Assembly (NCBI GenBank): GCA_023250995.1
Contig: JAHEZO010000009.1
Coordinates: forward strand, 1-35,243
Reading direction: 5' to 3'
DNA: 35,243 bases
Source of the DNA: Flavobacteriales bacterium
Lineage (GTDB): Bacteria; Bacteroidota; Bacteroidia; Flavobacteriales_H; JAHEZO01
Positions 17,538 to 28,248 of this stretch are shown here, piece by piece; position 1 is the stretch's first letter, and every line of letters starts with the position of its first letter. The translations under genes and the position numbers were made by a program. A model generated the notes under the pieces. It made no database searches. It was not told the DNA's origin and saw only the letters and a program-made list of their open reading frames with translations.

Positions 17538-20500
17538 TTATTTTTTAATTAAAATTTTCTGGTAGTAATTTTTATCCCATGCAGGTATTTTCAACAAATA
17601 AATCCCCTCAGGTTGTGAAGAAAGGTTTATGGTAAATTGTGTTGCCTGCGTTAATTGCATTGAATATACATTTTCTCCAAGCGTATTGTAGATGTCTATT
17701 TTCCCATCTGCCATTTTCCAAGTTATGTCCGCAATCTTTAAAGTAAACTCACCGTTGGTGGGATTCGGGTAAACTGAAAATTTGCCTATAATGTTAATTG
17801 ATATATTTTTTTCCGGCTTAATATTTTCCAGCCCTTTCCTTCTTGTGGGTTCAACTAAGTCAGAAACCGGAGGAACATAAGAATTATAACTAAGTAACAG
17901 CATGTCGCGGTTATGGTCGGGAGTTACGAAAGTTTTGAAAGTGGTGTCGGAGTTGTTTACATAAGCTGTATCGGTAAAATATCCCCCTACAAAAAGATGA
18001 TCGCCATTGGTACTGTAGCAAATCGTGTTTCCTCGGCTGGAACCTTGCCCGCCTTCTGCATCACTCTGGGTAATGTTTAAATCGGCATCACATTTAACTG
18101 TGAATAAAAAAGACAGCCCGCTGTTCTCAACACTGCTAAAATTAGAAGTGACAGCAGGAGGTTGGAAAAACCCCGTACCATAAATGTTTCCAACAGCATC
18201 GCTGCAAATCGATGAAACGCGATTTTGTCCCTCATCATTAGTTACTATTGCCCCCAGTGCGGAATAGTTATTATCAAACTTTGCAATTAAGCCATTATCA
18301 AAAGTAATGTGGGGATTAGTTAATGTTGTTTTACCAAAAGAAATTTCGGGGCTTCGGAAATAACCGCCAAGTATTATGTTGCCAAAGACATCGGTTGTAA
18401 TGCCTGTAGCAATATCATGGCCGCTTCCTCCGAAACTTTTTGCATCCTGGCAATTTCCAAAAATATCGTACTTAGCCAGGAATATATCGTTTGCTCCGGA
18501 AGTGGCAAGTGTTTGAGTTCCGTTTCCAAAGGAAAGAGTGGTGTTGAATGCACCTGTGAGATGAACAAACCCTGTGGAAGTAGGGTCAACTGTTATTGCA
18601 TTGGGAATTTCTATTCCGGCATTGCAAATTAATTTTGCCCAGTTAACAAAAGAAAGATTGTTACTGTATCTCACCAAGAAAATATCAATTAGATTGGCTG
18701 AAGTGTAAGAAGCGTTTTCAGAGCCAAAACCAATATTGCCTGTGTTTCCCTGCGCTATTCCGCAAACATATACATTACCCATGTTATCGGCTTTTACGCA
18801 ATTGCCCCAAGTATTAACATAACCGCTTGAATTGCCATGCTGTTCTGAAATAATATATCCTGTTGCGGCATCATATTCCGCCACAAACATTTGCGGGCGG
18901 GTGCTAGTTAAGTATGTGCGCGAGGCAGTAATAGAAACACCTGCAGCATTTTTTCCGAAATCAAGAACTCCTTTATAACTGCCGCACATATAAACATGGC
19001 CAGAGTTATCGCATGACATGGAGGTAACGATATCATCCTGTGTGCTTCCGGCTTGTTTTGCCCAAAGTAAATTACCGCTGGCATTATATTTTGCTATGAT
19101 TAAGTCATTGGTAAGGTTTGTGCCTCCTTTGTTGCTGAATGAAACAGGAGCTATTCCAACAACACCCATATTATATGAAGCACCCGAAAAGTTTATGGCA
19201 AGGTATACATTGCCTGCGCCATCGGTGCAACTGGCATTGATGGCATCGTTGTTCAAATTGCCGATTGCCGAAATTTTTTGTATAACGGAGTAATTTAAAT
19301 CAGCACCAGAAGGGATACTGTCTTTGAAACTTTTCATTGTCGTTTTTCCTATGCAACGAAGCTGGGCAAGGAAAAAATGGCTATTGGCACATAAATGATT
19401 CGGATTAAAGTAATAACTGTGTTGGCTGTTAATATGACCGCTACAATAAAGTAACCCATCGCCTGAAGTGGAAATACTTTTTATTGAAAGTCCATCGGCA
19501 CCATCCGGTGTTCCGGCTGTTTGATTTATTTGTTTGAGCAATAATTTATTTACAACTGTGCCAATCGAATTATTATTGAAGGCATAAATAAAATTGGTTT
19601 TGCCCGCGATAGAATTTCCCCATAGAGTATGAGAATTAGTAAACTTGCTAAATCCTGAAATAAATACTTCATCTCGGTCTTTGTTTGCAGATATATCATA
19701 TATATCAAACTTCTCAAAGTCTTTGTTAAAACGATAACTTCCTCCACCTCCTGAATAATCAAATGCTCTCAGAAATTTATTGCCATTCTTTTGTTTTGTT
19801 ACTACATAAAGCCCTTTGGAGCTAGCCGCCATTTTCATAACACTTGCATCGGTGCTTGGATCCATAAAAAAGTACCCTGCAGATGAAATATTTAAATCAT
19901 TGTCCAATTTAAAAATATCTCCCCCTGCTTTTCCGTCTAAACCTTCTACACCTTCCTCATTAAACCGTATTAAAGCAAAAACGCCACCATTTCCATTGCA
20001 TAATTGTCTGGTGGATGTAAATCCAGATTTATTATACCATACGTCAGACGGAACATCATCACAATCATTATTGGAATATAAATCTGTATGACAAATAATT
20101 TCATATTGATGCAAATAGGGAAAAAGGGCATTGATGAAATTTCCGTCAAAATCGCATTCTGCAATAAATGCCGATGAGTGATTATCAGCTTTTAAATAAT
20201 TGTCCGAATCTTCAAAATCATTATCCATTGGCCAAACTGAAAAATCATAAACATGGTCATCTAATGTTGATCCTGCAATATTGTGATTAAATTTAATTGA
20301 GTGATGAAAGGTTCCTCCAATAAAAATTTTATCTCCTCTTATTGTCAAACAGTTTGTTCGCGAATCGCCTGGATTTTTTGCTTCAACTGGAGGGTTGGAA
20401 TAACGGACCCATAAAAAATTACCATCAGCAATATCAAATGCCGCTAAAAACCCTTTAGTATCTCCGGAAATTCCATTTTGAGCAACCGTTCCTACAATAA

Positions 20501-23348
20501 AAACATCCCCACCCTTTGTGGCAATATCAAGAACTTTTATATCATCCGAATGATTCGGGAAAGCAATTTGAACTCTCCATGCTGAAATTCCACTTCCTGT
20601 ATTGTCATATTTAGCCAACTGTGCACCATTAACGAAAATATTTTCCTTGGGTTCGTTCTCAAAATTAAAAGCGATATATGTATTATCAAGTTCGTCCGTA
20701 GCAGAAACATAAGAAGAGGAAGAAATATCAGAATAATTATTTACAGGTTGTCCGGGATCGCCTTGCACAAAAGAAGTTCTTTCCACCCATTGCCAGTTAT
20801 CGTTAGAACATGTAGCTGCCGGATCGTTTCCAATAATTATGGATTTACAAGAAGAAGAAGTAAGAGAATTGCATGCGTTGCTTGAGGTTACCGTAACACA
20901 AATATTACCTGTGCCGGCACCACCGGCAGTGGTTATGGTGATTGATGGAGTGCCCTGACCAGATGTTATAAACCCGACACTTGCATCCACAGCCCAATAA
21001 TAATTTGTTGCATTTATGATGGGAGAGATACTATACGCTTGCCCAATAACATTTGTGCACTGAACCGATGTTCCGGATACCGGGCCTGTTTGGACAAGAA
21101 TTGCAAATTGAGTTTGCTTTGTGATTGGGTTATTTGTTGCGTTTGCCGTATTGTATTGATTGTTTGGAGAACAGTTATAATCAAATACTGTATAGCCGTA
21201 AGTAACTCCATTCCCCAGGCCAGTTACTGTAACGGTATTGCCGGTACCATTATACACTATGTACTCCCCTGCAGCAATGGTATTTCCCAATCCGAATGTA
21301 GCATTTGCAGTATAATTTGTTCCGTTTACAGGTGTTCCCGTTGGACTGACTCCCTGCTTTGCCACCACAATTCTTTTTGTTCCATTTCCGTTACTCCATG
21401 TAAGAGTTGTTGAGTTACAAGTAACATTTGAAGTTACAATTCCGGAAGATTGTGTGGTGGGTGAAATGCACCCGGGCGTAACCACCATTGTAATTGCATT
21501 GGAAGTTGCAGGATTACCAGTGGGGCAACTTACATTTGAAGTGAGCACGCAGGTAATAACATCGTTGTTGGCTAAAGTGTTATTAGAATAAGTAGAACTG
21601 TTTGCACCAACATTACCGCCATTTTTCTTCCATAAATAGGAAGGAGTTGAACCACCGTTTACAGGAGTAGCCGTGAATGTGACATTTGTTCCCGATGTTA
21701 TTGCTCCCGAAGGAACAGCAGCAATACTTACACTTACCGCGTTGTTTGGATTAACTGTTACCGCACCCGATACATTGCTTGTGGCAACAGGTGCACATGC
21801 CCCGCTCACAACACAGTAGTAATAAAAAGTCCCTGCTGCCGGAGTTTGGGGTGTATAAGAATTTGTTTGGCCTCCGTTGCTGGCACCAACGCTTGTTCCA
21901 CCACTATTGGAATTAGTAGCATTTTGATACCACTGATATGATATAGGAGCAGTACCGCTTGCAGACACGGAAAGGGGTGTTGCAGCAACATTTAAGCATA
22001 AGCTTTGTGATGCATTGGATGGTTGAGCGCTTATGCTGGGCGGAGTGCAGCCAGGGGTAACCACCATGGTAATTGTATTTGAAGTTGCCGGGTTTCCTAA
22101 AGGGCAAGATACATTAGAAGTCAGTACACAAGTAATAACATCATTGTTCGCTAAAGCATTATCAGAATAGGTACCATTGTTTATTCCTACATTTCCACCA
22201 TTTTTCCTCCATTGATAGAATGGAGTTGAACCACCGTTTACAGGAGTTGCCGTAAATGTGACATTTGTTCCCGATGTTATTGCTCCCGAAGGCACAGCAG
22301 CAATACTTACACTTACCGCGTTGTTTGGATTAACTGTTACCGCACCCGATACATTGCTTGTGGCAACAGGTGCACATGCTCCGCTCACAACACAGTAGTA
22401 ATACCAAGTCCCTGCTGCCGGAGTTTGGGGTGAATAAGAATTTGTTTGGCCTCCGTTGCCGGCACCAACGCTAGTGCCACCACTATTGGAATTAGTAGCA
22501 TTTTGATACCACTGATAGGTTATACTTGTGCCGGTTGCCGTAACCGAAAGGGGTGTTGCAGCAGCATTTAAGCATACGCTTTGTGAAGTGGTTGATGGAT
22601 GAACGTTAATGTTTGGCGCGGAGCAGGCAGATATGGCCTGTACCTGAAAATTAGCAATATATAAAGTTCCATTTCCGTCACCTGTTCCGGGTATTGTTCC
22701 CGCAGCACTTGACTGGCTTGCGGATAACTGGAAATAAACATCCGTTTTGGAAAGGTTGTTTAATGAAGCGGCAGGAATGCTAATACTAAACTCACCCGTA
22801 GCTCCTGTTGTAAAATTAAGCGGTATATCTTGTGCAAAGGCGGGACTGGTATAATTTGTGAGGTTGGTTTTATGCGATATTTTAATTACTTGTGCTCCGG
22901 TATTACTCCGCTTAGCCTGAAAATAAATTTTAAAATTTGTATAGATGCCAATGTTGGGGCCAGAAAGGTGAAATGTCCAGAATTTGTTATCAGTACCGCT
23001 TGAATTTGCCATCCTGGGCGCTCCGTTTGGGCTGCCGGCATCAAAAGTAAAACCGTCCATATTAGCAATGGCACCGGTAGTAGCACCTGCAGTATTTGTG
23101 AAATCAATAGGTTGGGTGCAGGTTAAATCGCAAGTAATTCCGGTTCCTAATATTGCACCGGGATCATAGATTGTATAACTGATCGGGGCTTGTTCGTTAA
23201 AAAGATAATTAACAATCACTGTTTGCCCCAGGCAATTATGCATAATGAAAAAAATGATGCAACAAAAACGAAAAGTTAAATTGTTGTTCCGGAAATTCAA
23301 TATTACACTCCGGGATTTCGAACCTGTTTGGATTTGTTTTGGTTTCAT
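17538..23348 (-). CDS. Very large T9SS type-A sorting domain protein with Ig/PKD/Fn3-like modules and SBBP-type propeller-like repeats
   Basis: 1936 aa; N-terminal signal-like FCCIIFFIMHNCLGQ; two near-identical Ig-like units; repeated DxxGNVYxxGxxxG...ANDIFLAKYDxxGN; C-terminal YPNPTNGEFTLKI...EGIYLLKIPAWDKNYYQKILIKK. Confidence 0.92.
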   Translation of the reverse strand: MKPKQIQTGSKSRSVILNFRNNNLTFRFCCIIFFIMHNCLGQTVIVNYLFNEQAPISYTIYDPGAILGTGITCDLTCTQPIDFTNTAGATTGAIANMDGFTFDAGSPNGAPRMANSSGTDNKFWTFHLSGPNIGIYTNFKIYFQAKRSNTGAQVIKISHKTNLTNYTSPAFAQDIPLNFTTGATGEFSISIPAASLNNLSKTDVYFQLSASQSSAAGTIPGTGDGNGTLYIANFQVQAISACSAPNINVHPSTTSQSVCLNAAATPLSVTATGTSITYQWYQNATNSNSGGTSVGAGNGGQTNSYSPQTPAAGTWYYYCVVSGACAPVATSNVSGAVTVNPNNAVSVSIAAVPSGAITSGTNVTFTATPVNGGSTPFYQWRKNGGNVGINNGTYSDNALANNDVITCVLTSNVSCPLGNPATSNTITMVVTPGCTPPSISAQPSNASQSLCLNVAATPLSVSASGTAPISYQWYQNATNSNSGGTSVGASNGGQTNSYTPQTPAAGTFYYYCVVSGACAPVATSNVSGAVTVNPNNAVSVSIAAVPSGAITSGTNVTFTATPVNGGSTPSYLWKKNGGNVGANSSTYSNNTLANNDVITCVLTSNVSCPTGNPATSNAITMVVTPGCISPTTQSSGIVTSNVTCNSTTLTWSNGNGTKRIVVAKQGVSPTGTPVNGTNYTANATFGLGNTIAAGEYIVYNGTGNTVTVTGLGNGVTYGYTVFDYNCSPNNQYNTANATNNPITKQTQFAILVQTGPVSGTSVQCTNVIGQAYSISPIINATNYYWAVDASVGFITSGQGTPSITITTAGGAGTGNICVTVTSSNACNSLTSSSCKSIIIGNDPAATCSNDNWQWVERTSFVQGDPGQPVNNYSDISSSSYVSATDELDNTYIAFNFENEPKENIFVNGAQLAKYDNTGSGISAWRVQIAFPNHSDDIKVLDIATKGGDVFIVGTVAQNGISGDTKGFLAAFDIADGNFLWVRYSNPPVEAKNPGDSRTNCLTIRGDKIFIGGTFHHSIKFNHNIAGSTLDDHVYDFSVWPMDNDFEDSDNYLKADNHSSAFIAECDFDGNFINALFPYLHQYEIICHTDLYSNNDCDDVPSDVWYNKSGFTSTRQLCNGNGGVFALIRFNEEGVEGLDGKAGGDIFKLDNDLNISSAGYFFMDPSTDASVMKMAASSKGLYVVTKQKNGNKFLRAFDYSGGGGSYRFNKDFEKFDIYDISANKDRDEVFISGFSKFTNSHTLWGNSIAGKTNFIYAFNNNSIGTVVNKLLLKQINQTAGTPDGADGLSIKSISTSGDGLLYCSGHINSQHSYYFNPNHLCANSHFFLAQLRCIGKTTMKSFKDSIPSGADLNYSVIQKISAIGNLNNDAINASCTDGAGNVYLAINFSGASYNMGVVGIAPVSFSNKGGTNLTNDLIIAKYNASGNLLWAKQAGSTQDDIVTSMSCDNSGHVYMCGSYKGVLDFGKNAAGVSITASRTYLTSTRPQMFVAEYDAATGYIISEQHGNSSGYVNTWGNCVKADNMGNVYVCGIAQGNTGNIGFGSENASYTSANLIDIFLVRYSNNLSFVNWAKLICNAGIEIPNAITVDPTSTGFVHLTGAFNTTLSFGNGTQTLATSGANDIFLAKYDIFGNCQDAKSFGGSGHDIATGITTDVFGNIILGGYFRSPEISFGKTTLTNPHITFDNGLIAKFDNNYSALGAIVTNDEGQNRVSSICSDAVGNIYGTGFFQPPAVTSNFSSVENSGLSFLFTVKCDADLNITQSDAEGGQGSSRGNTICYSTNGDHLFVGGYFTDTAYVNNSDTTFKTFVTPDHNRDMLLLSYNSYVPPVSDLVEPTRRKGLENIKPEKNISINIIGKFSVYPNPTNGEFTLKIADITWKMADGKIDIYNTLGENVYSMQLTQATQFTINLSSQPEGIYLLKIPAWDKNYYQKILIKK
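21468..22625 (-). repeat. Two tandem copies of a ~579-bp (193-aa) Ig-like unit inside the 1936-aa CDS
   Basis: Unit ends at 21468, 22047 and 22623 (offsets 579 and 576); e.g. ccgcacccgatacattgcttgtggcaacaggtgcacatg at 21761 and 22340; long stretches nearly identical at DNA level. Confidence 0.9.
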
Positions 23349-23399
23349 GAGTTTTGCTTTTTGACAAGGAATCTTCTTCTTATTGATAAAGGGGAGATT

Positions 23400-26192
23400 T
23401 TATTTATTAATTAAAATTTTCTGATGGTAATTTATCTCTCCGGCAGATATTTTCAAAAGGTAAATTCCATCGGGAAGGGTATTTGTAATTAACTCCAAAG
23501 AATTTTCACCAGGGCGCACTTGTTTTTCTTCCAAAAAAACCTGTTCTCCTATTAAATTGTTAAGTTGAATTTTTGAAATTGTATTTTCAAAGGATTGAAT
23601 TTGTATTGTGAATTTGCCATTGGATGGGTTTGGAAACACACGAATAATACTTTCTGTTTCCCGGGGATCAATAAAAAAATCTCCCTCTTTATTGTTTTCC
23701 TGGTTGTCATCAGGATTTTCAATTCTCGGTATAACAAGACTCTGGCAAACAAAAACATTAAGGCCACCTGTTGAACCATTTCCTAATTGGCCGTAGGTGT
23801 TTTTTCCTGTGCCGCAGTAATGGTATTGGCCTAATTTTATCCCTTCGGCAAAATTGTACCCTCCCGAAATGCTAACCCAGCTAATATTAATTCCGTTTCC
23901 TGTCAAAACAGGGCTATGTTGTTCTACAGATGACCCAATCCCAAGTTGCCCATCAGCATTTTTACCCCAGGCGTATAATTTGTTCCAACTGTTTATTGCG
24001 TATGATGAACCCTCTCCCGCTGATACCGATATCCAATTGTAAGCCCAGGTTGGAGCAATATTTTTCGGACTTTTTCTGTCAACAGTGGTACCATCGCCCA
24101 ATTGACCATTGGCATTTAGCCCCCAGGCCCATAAACTGTTATTGTTTTTAATGGCAAGTGCAAACTTTTGTCCGGCAGCAACTTTTAGCCATTTATCAGT
24201 AGACGATCCTACTTTTACCGGATTTGATTTCGATGTAGTGTTTCCAATTCCCAATTCACCTTTGGCATTGAACCCCCATGACCATAACTCGCCATTTGAA
24301 TTTATGGCATATGAGGAATAAAACCCTGTTGCTACTTCTACCCATTTATAGGATGTAACCGTTGTAACTGCAACCGGGGTGAGTCTTTTTTGTATGGTTC
24401 CATCACCTAATTTTCCATAGTCATTATTGCCCCAAGCCCAAAGGGAGCCATCTGCCTTAATACCAAATGAAGAATACGCACCTGCAAAAACTTTTTTCCA
24501 GGTATTGCTTCCACTTATTACCTGAACCGGGGAAGTTTTATTTGTTGTGCTGTTAATACCCAACTGCCCCTGACTATTATCTCCCCAAGCCCAAAGAGTG
24601 CCATCCGATTTAACCCCGAGTGAATGATTGTAGCCGGCCGAAACGTTTGACCACCCGGCCGAATTAGAAGGAGTAGTTACTTGTTTTGGAAAAGAGGATT
24701 GGTAAAGAATACTTCCAATTCCTAATTGTCCGGAATTGTTTAATCCCCACGAAAAAAGTTTACCATCCAAACCAAGGCCAAGAGTGTGGTAAGCCCCTGC
24801 CGAAACCATTACCCACGAATGAGTTTCAACAACCACATCTAAGCACGATGCCGTTGAGGAACCACAAGCGTTTATAGCAGAAACGCAAACCTGACCATTT
24901 TGGCCAACACTTCCAGTAAGGACACTAATTGAAGTTGTGCCCTGACCTGCAGAAATAGACCAACCGGTAGGTACAGTCCAAAGGTAACTCGTTGCACCGG
25001 TAACAGCAGTTATGCTATATGGTTTTGTTGTATTTGGGTCCTGGGAAGTTATTCCGGAAGGGGTTCCCGGAGTTGCTGGTATGGGTGGTGATGTTTGCTG
25101 TGTACCTGGATTGTTGATTCCAGAAGTTGAATTATAGAGATTATTTGGTGAGCAGTTATATTCAAAAACTTTATAACCGTACAGTATGCCACCCGTTAAA
25201 CCGCTAACTGTAACTGTACTACCCGTTCCATTATATACTACAAACTCTCCGGTGGCAATGGTATTTCCTGTTCCGAAATTTGCATTTGCGGAGTAATTTG
25301 TTCCATTTACCGGTGTTCCTGTTGGGCTGCTCCCTTGTTTTGCCACAACAATTCTTTTTGTACCATTCCCCGAGGTCCAGGTAAGTGTTGTTTTTGAGCA
25401 AGTAACATTAGACCCAACAATTTCAGAGGCTTGTAAAGTAGGTGCTTCACAAGCGGGATAGGTTGCGGTAATCGTTAAATCATCTATTGCTAATCCGGGG
25501 CTATTGGCCGTATTAGCTTTTCTCCACCTTAACCATACCACATGTCCGGTAGGAACTGTTAAAGGAATTTGAGCAGAAATAGCAATTCTGTTTGCCGGAG
25601 CATTTCCCTCCAACGGTCCGGTTGCCGAGGCTTGAATAACTGTAAAATCAAGAGCAGTTACTGCCGTCCAAATTCCGGATGAAAGGTCTAAAGGATCAAT
25701 TTGATATTCAAAATAAAGTTTTTGAGTACCACTGCTAATGTTTTGTCTCCATTGTTCTCCAAAATAAGAGACTGTTAATGAAATAATATCATTTGCAGCA
25801 TCGGAATTGGTAATTTTTACTCCGAATACTTGAGCTTTTGTTCCCGTGGACAAGGCCCCAAGTGCTCTATCTCCAACTACATTTATTCCTGCAATACCAA
25901 AACTGTACATCCCCCCGGTAGCTGAAGAACCCGTGCTGGCATCATAGGTAATTTGATCTGAATACCAGGATGAAATAGTGGAATTGTCAACCCAATTGTT
26001 TCCTGTGCCGGTGGAGGAAAGTGCGTCAAAATTTTGGGTGTAGCCCGGACTGGAGCCCGTAAGATTTTGAGCTTTTGCAAAAGGGATAATGAAAAAAGAT
26101 GTGCAAATAATCAAAAGGATTAATTTTAGGTTGAATGAAAGGTTTTTGAAATCCTTTGAATTGTTGTGTTTTGTTGTGATCGTATTTTTCAT
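23400..26192 (-). CDS. T9SS type-A sorting domain protein with Fn3/PKD-like modules and seven RCC1 repeats
   Basis: 930 aa; seven repeats of the form LWAWGxNxxGQLGxGT; C-terminal VFPNPSNGKFTIQIQS...DGIYLLKISAGEINYHQKILINK. Confidence 0.94.
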   Translation of the reverse strand: MKNTITTKHNNSKDFKNLSFNLKLILLIICTSFFIIPFAKAQNLTGSSPGYTQNFDALSSTGTGNNWVDNSTISSWYSDQITYDASTGSSATGGMYSFGIAGINVVGDRALGALSTGTKAQVFGVKITNSDAANDIISLTVSYFGEQWRQNISSGTQKLYFEYQIDPLDLSSGIWTAVTALDFTVIQASATGPLEGNAPANRIAISAQIPLTVPTGHVVWLRWRKANTANSPGLAIDDLTITATYPACEAPTLQASEIVGSNVTCSKTTLTWTSGNGTKRIVVAKQGSSPTGTPVNGTNYSANANFGTGNTIATGEFVVYNGTGSTVTVSGLTGGILYGYKVFEYNCSPNNLYNSTSGINNPGTQQTSPPIPATPGTPSGITSQDPNTTKPYSITAVTGATSYLWTVPTGWSISAGQGTTSISVLTGSVGQNGQVCVSAINACGSSTASCLDVVVETHSWVMVSAGAYHTLGLGLDGKLFSWGLNNSGQLGIGSILYQSSFPKQVTTPSNSAGWSNVSAGYNHSLGVKSDGTLWAWGDNSQGQLGINSTTNKTSPVQVISGSNTWKKVFAGAYSSFGIKADGSLWAWGNNDYGKLGDGTIQKRLTPVAVTTVTSYKWVEVATGFYSSYAINSNGELWSWGFNAKGELGIGNTTSKSNPVKVGSSTDKWLKVAAGQKFALAIKNNNSLWAWGLNANGQLGDGTTVDRKSPKNIAPTWAYNWISVSAGEGSSYAINSWNKLYAWGKNADGQLGIGSSVEQHSPVLTGNGINISWVSISGGYNFAEGIKLGQYHYCGTGKNTYGQLGNGSTGGLNVFVCQSLVIPRIENPDDNQENNKEGDFFIDPRETESIIRVFPNPSNGKFTIQIQSFENTISKIQLNNLIGEQVFLEEKQVRPGENSLELITNTLPDGIYLLKISAGEINYHQKILINK

Positions 26193-26626
26193 AAGAATTT
26201 AGTTTGAAGAGTAGGTTATTGGGCAATTTATTTTGATTTGTTTTTTACAGTAAAAATTTTTTTTAAATAAGCTTCAATTTTCAAAACTAAGAAGTTGAAT
26301 TTTGTAGGTTTTTGGCTTTTTACTCAATCCCATACTCCTTCCCAATAAAAAGAATTCCGAGAATTGCAACAGGAATAGTTAAAAAAAAAGAAAACTGGGG
26401 ATCGGGGTTTGTAATTTTCGTAAAAATAATTTACGAATGTATTAATGCCGAATTTGAAATGGAGGAGTACTTTTTTTTCGGTTTAAATAATTTAATATTC
26501 GTTAGAAACCATCGAGCAAGCGTAAAAAAAATTTTCTTGAAAATTTTATCCTCATTATTAAAATGGAAGATTGGGAAATGAAAAAAAACGGATAGAAAGA
26601 AAGGCTTTCCGTTAAATTTCTTATTT

Positions 26627-27133
26627 TTATTTTGTAAGAATTACCGGAGTTTCGGCAAGGTTGCTTTCGTGCAGTTCACGATCGTAAAGCAAAACCCCGA
26701 ATTTAATTGAATCGGAATTTGCCGAAGTAAAATCAAAATAAAAGGGCGAAATGGTAAGCCCGATTTCACCTTCTAAAATTTTACTCTGGCCTTCGGGCGT
26801 AAGTTTTGGAATGCGGTACCGGAAACAAGTATCACAGCTAACCCAATTCCCGTTTACCATCTCCGAATATTTTAAAATAAAATTGTGATAGTATTTGCTT
26901 TGGGGGGCAAAACTTCCGGTAGTATCTTTTTCATCCAGCCCAATATCCCCGTCACAATCTTTAAAGGTAATTATTATTTTAGCCGAGTCGAGTGTTTTGC
27001 CCTTGGCATCGTGGTATTGTAAAAAATTTTTATAAGCAATTGCCGGAACATTTTCATCGCATTTTGGTTTCCGGCAGGAAAAAACCAGCCAGGGAAAAAC
27101 GGCAAAAAGAAATATTTTTAAATTAACACGCAC
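26627..27133 (-). CDS. Hypothetical lipoprotein
   Basis: 168 aa; lipobox-like FPWLVFSCRKPKC; ITFKDCDGDIGLDEKDTTG. Confidence 0.65.
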   Translation of the reverse strand: MRVNLKIFLFAVFPWLVFSCRKPKCDENVPAIAYKNFLQYHDAKGKTLDSAKIIITFKDCDGDIGLDEKDTTGSFAPQSKYYHNFILKYSEMVNGNWVSCDTCFRYRIPKLTPEGQSKILEGEIGLTISPFYFDFTSANSDSIKFGVLLYDRELHESNLAETPVILTK

Positions 27134-27188
27134 TGTTTTTTATTTTGGATTGTAAAGATATGAATTTTCGGAAATTTTACCCGGCAAA

Positions 27189-28244
27189 ATGTTTTGTTTA
27201 GAATTCCAAAAAATGTTTGCCGACAAAATTTTTAAAATAAAATCAATCTCGGAATTTAAAAACCTTGCCCTGCGGATTTTTAAATTACAGGCAGATATTA
27301 ATCCGGTGTATAATAGTTATCTTAAACAATTAAAAACAATTCCTTCAAAAGTAAATTCAATAAAGGAGATACCTTTCCTTCCAATTGAATTTTTTAAAAC
27401 AAAGGCCCTCAGCAACAATTGTGAGGAAGATGGCAGGGGCAACCCAAAAAAATCAAAAAAAATTATTAGCAAATCAGGCTCAATGCTATTTACAAGCAGC
27501 GGGACTTCAGGAAGCCCAAGTCATCATTTTGTTTATGACCTTAACTTGTATGAAAAATCCTTTTTAAATTCCTTCGAATTGTTTTATGGCAATATTGAAA
27601 ATTACAGCCTTCTTGCTCTGCTCCCTTCTTATTTGGAAAACAAGAATTCTTCCCTGATTTACATGACTGATAATCTTATAAAGAAAACCAAAAATAAAAA
27701 CAGCGGATTTTTTTTATATGATTTCGTCCTTCTTTCAAAAAAACTATTTGAACTTGAAAAAGAAAAGCAAAAAACAATTTTATTGGGAGTTTCATATGCC
27801 TTACTGGATTTTTCGGAAAAAACCAAATCACCGGTTTCGGGTGGAAATTGGCTTACAGTTATGGAAACCGGGGGTATGAAGGGAAGGCGACCTGAATTGA
27901 TAAGGGAAGATTTACATAAGAGGCTGCAAAAATATTTTGGCGTAAAAAAAATCCATTCGGAATATGGAATGACTGAGCTTTTATCACAGGCATATTCAAA
28001 AGGAAAAGGGGTTTTTAACTGTCCGCCATGGATGAAAATTCTCATAAGGGATACCAATGACCCCTTTCAAATATTAGGGCCGGGCAAAACAGGAGGAATA
28101 AATATTATTGACCTGGCAAATATTAATTCCTGTTCATTTATAGCCACTCAGGATTTGGGCCAATTACATCCTGACGGTTCTTTTGAAGTTCTTGGGAGGT
28201 ATGATGGCAGCGAATTAAGGGGCTGCAATTTGATGGTAGATTAA
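27189..28244 (+). CDS. LuxE-like acyl-protein synthetase / adenylate-forming enzyme family
   Basis: 351 aa; EIPFLPIEFFKTKALSNN, SGSMLFTSSGTSGSPSHHFVYDLNLYEKSF, HSEYGMTELLSQAYSKGKGVFNCPPWMKILIRD. Confidence 0.8.
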   Translation: MFCLEFQKMFADKIFKIKSISEFKNLALRIFKLQADINPVYNSYLKQLKTIPSKVNSIKEIPFLPIEFFKTKALSNNCEEDGRGNPKKSKKIISKSGSMLFTSSGTSGSPSHHFVYDLNLYEKSFLNSFELFYGNIENYSLLALLPSYLENKNSSLIYMTDNLIKKTKNKNSGFFLYDFVLLSKKLFELEKEKQKTILLGVSYALLDFSEKTKSPVSGGNWLTVMETGGMKGRRPELIREDLHKRLQKYFGVKKIHSEYGMTELLSQAYSKGKGVFNCPPWMKILIRDTNDPFQILGPGKTGGINIIDLANINSCSFIATQDLGQLHPDGSFEVLGRYDGSELRGCNLMVD

Positions 28245-28248
28245 GGAG

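Noticed and set aside
26312-26581. 89-aa plus-strand ORF in the intergenic region
   Set aside because: AT-rich, no recognisable domain, no clear ribosome-binding site; probably chance.
27189-28244. Possible lux/bioluminescence operon
   Set aside because: Only a LuxE-like gene is present; no luxA/B/C/D sequences visible.
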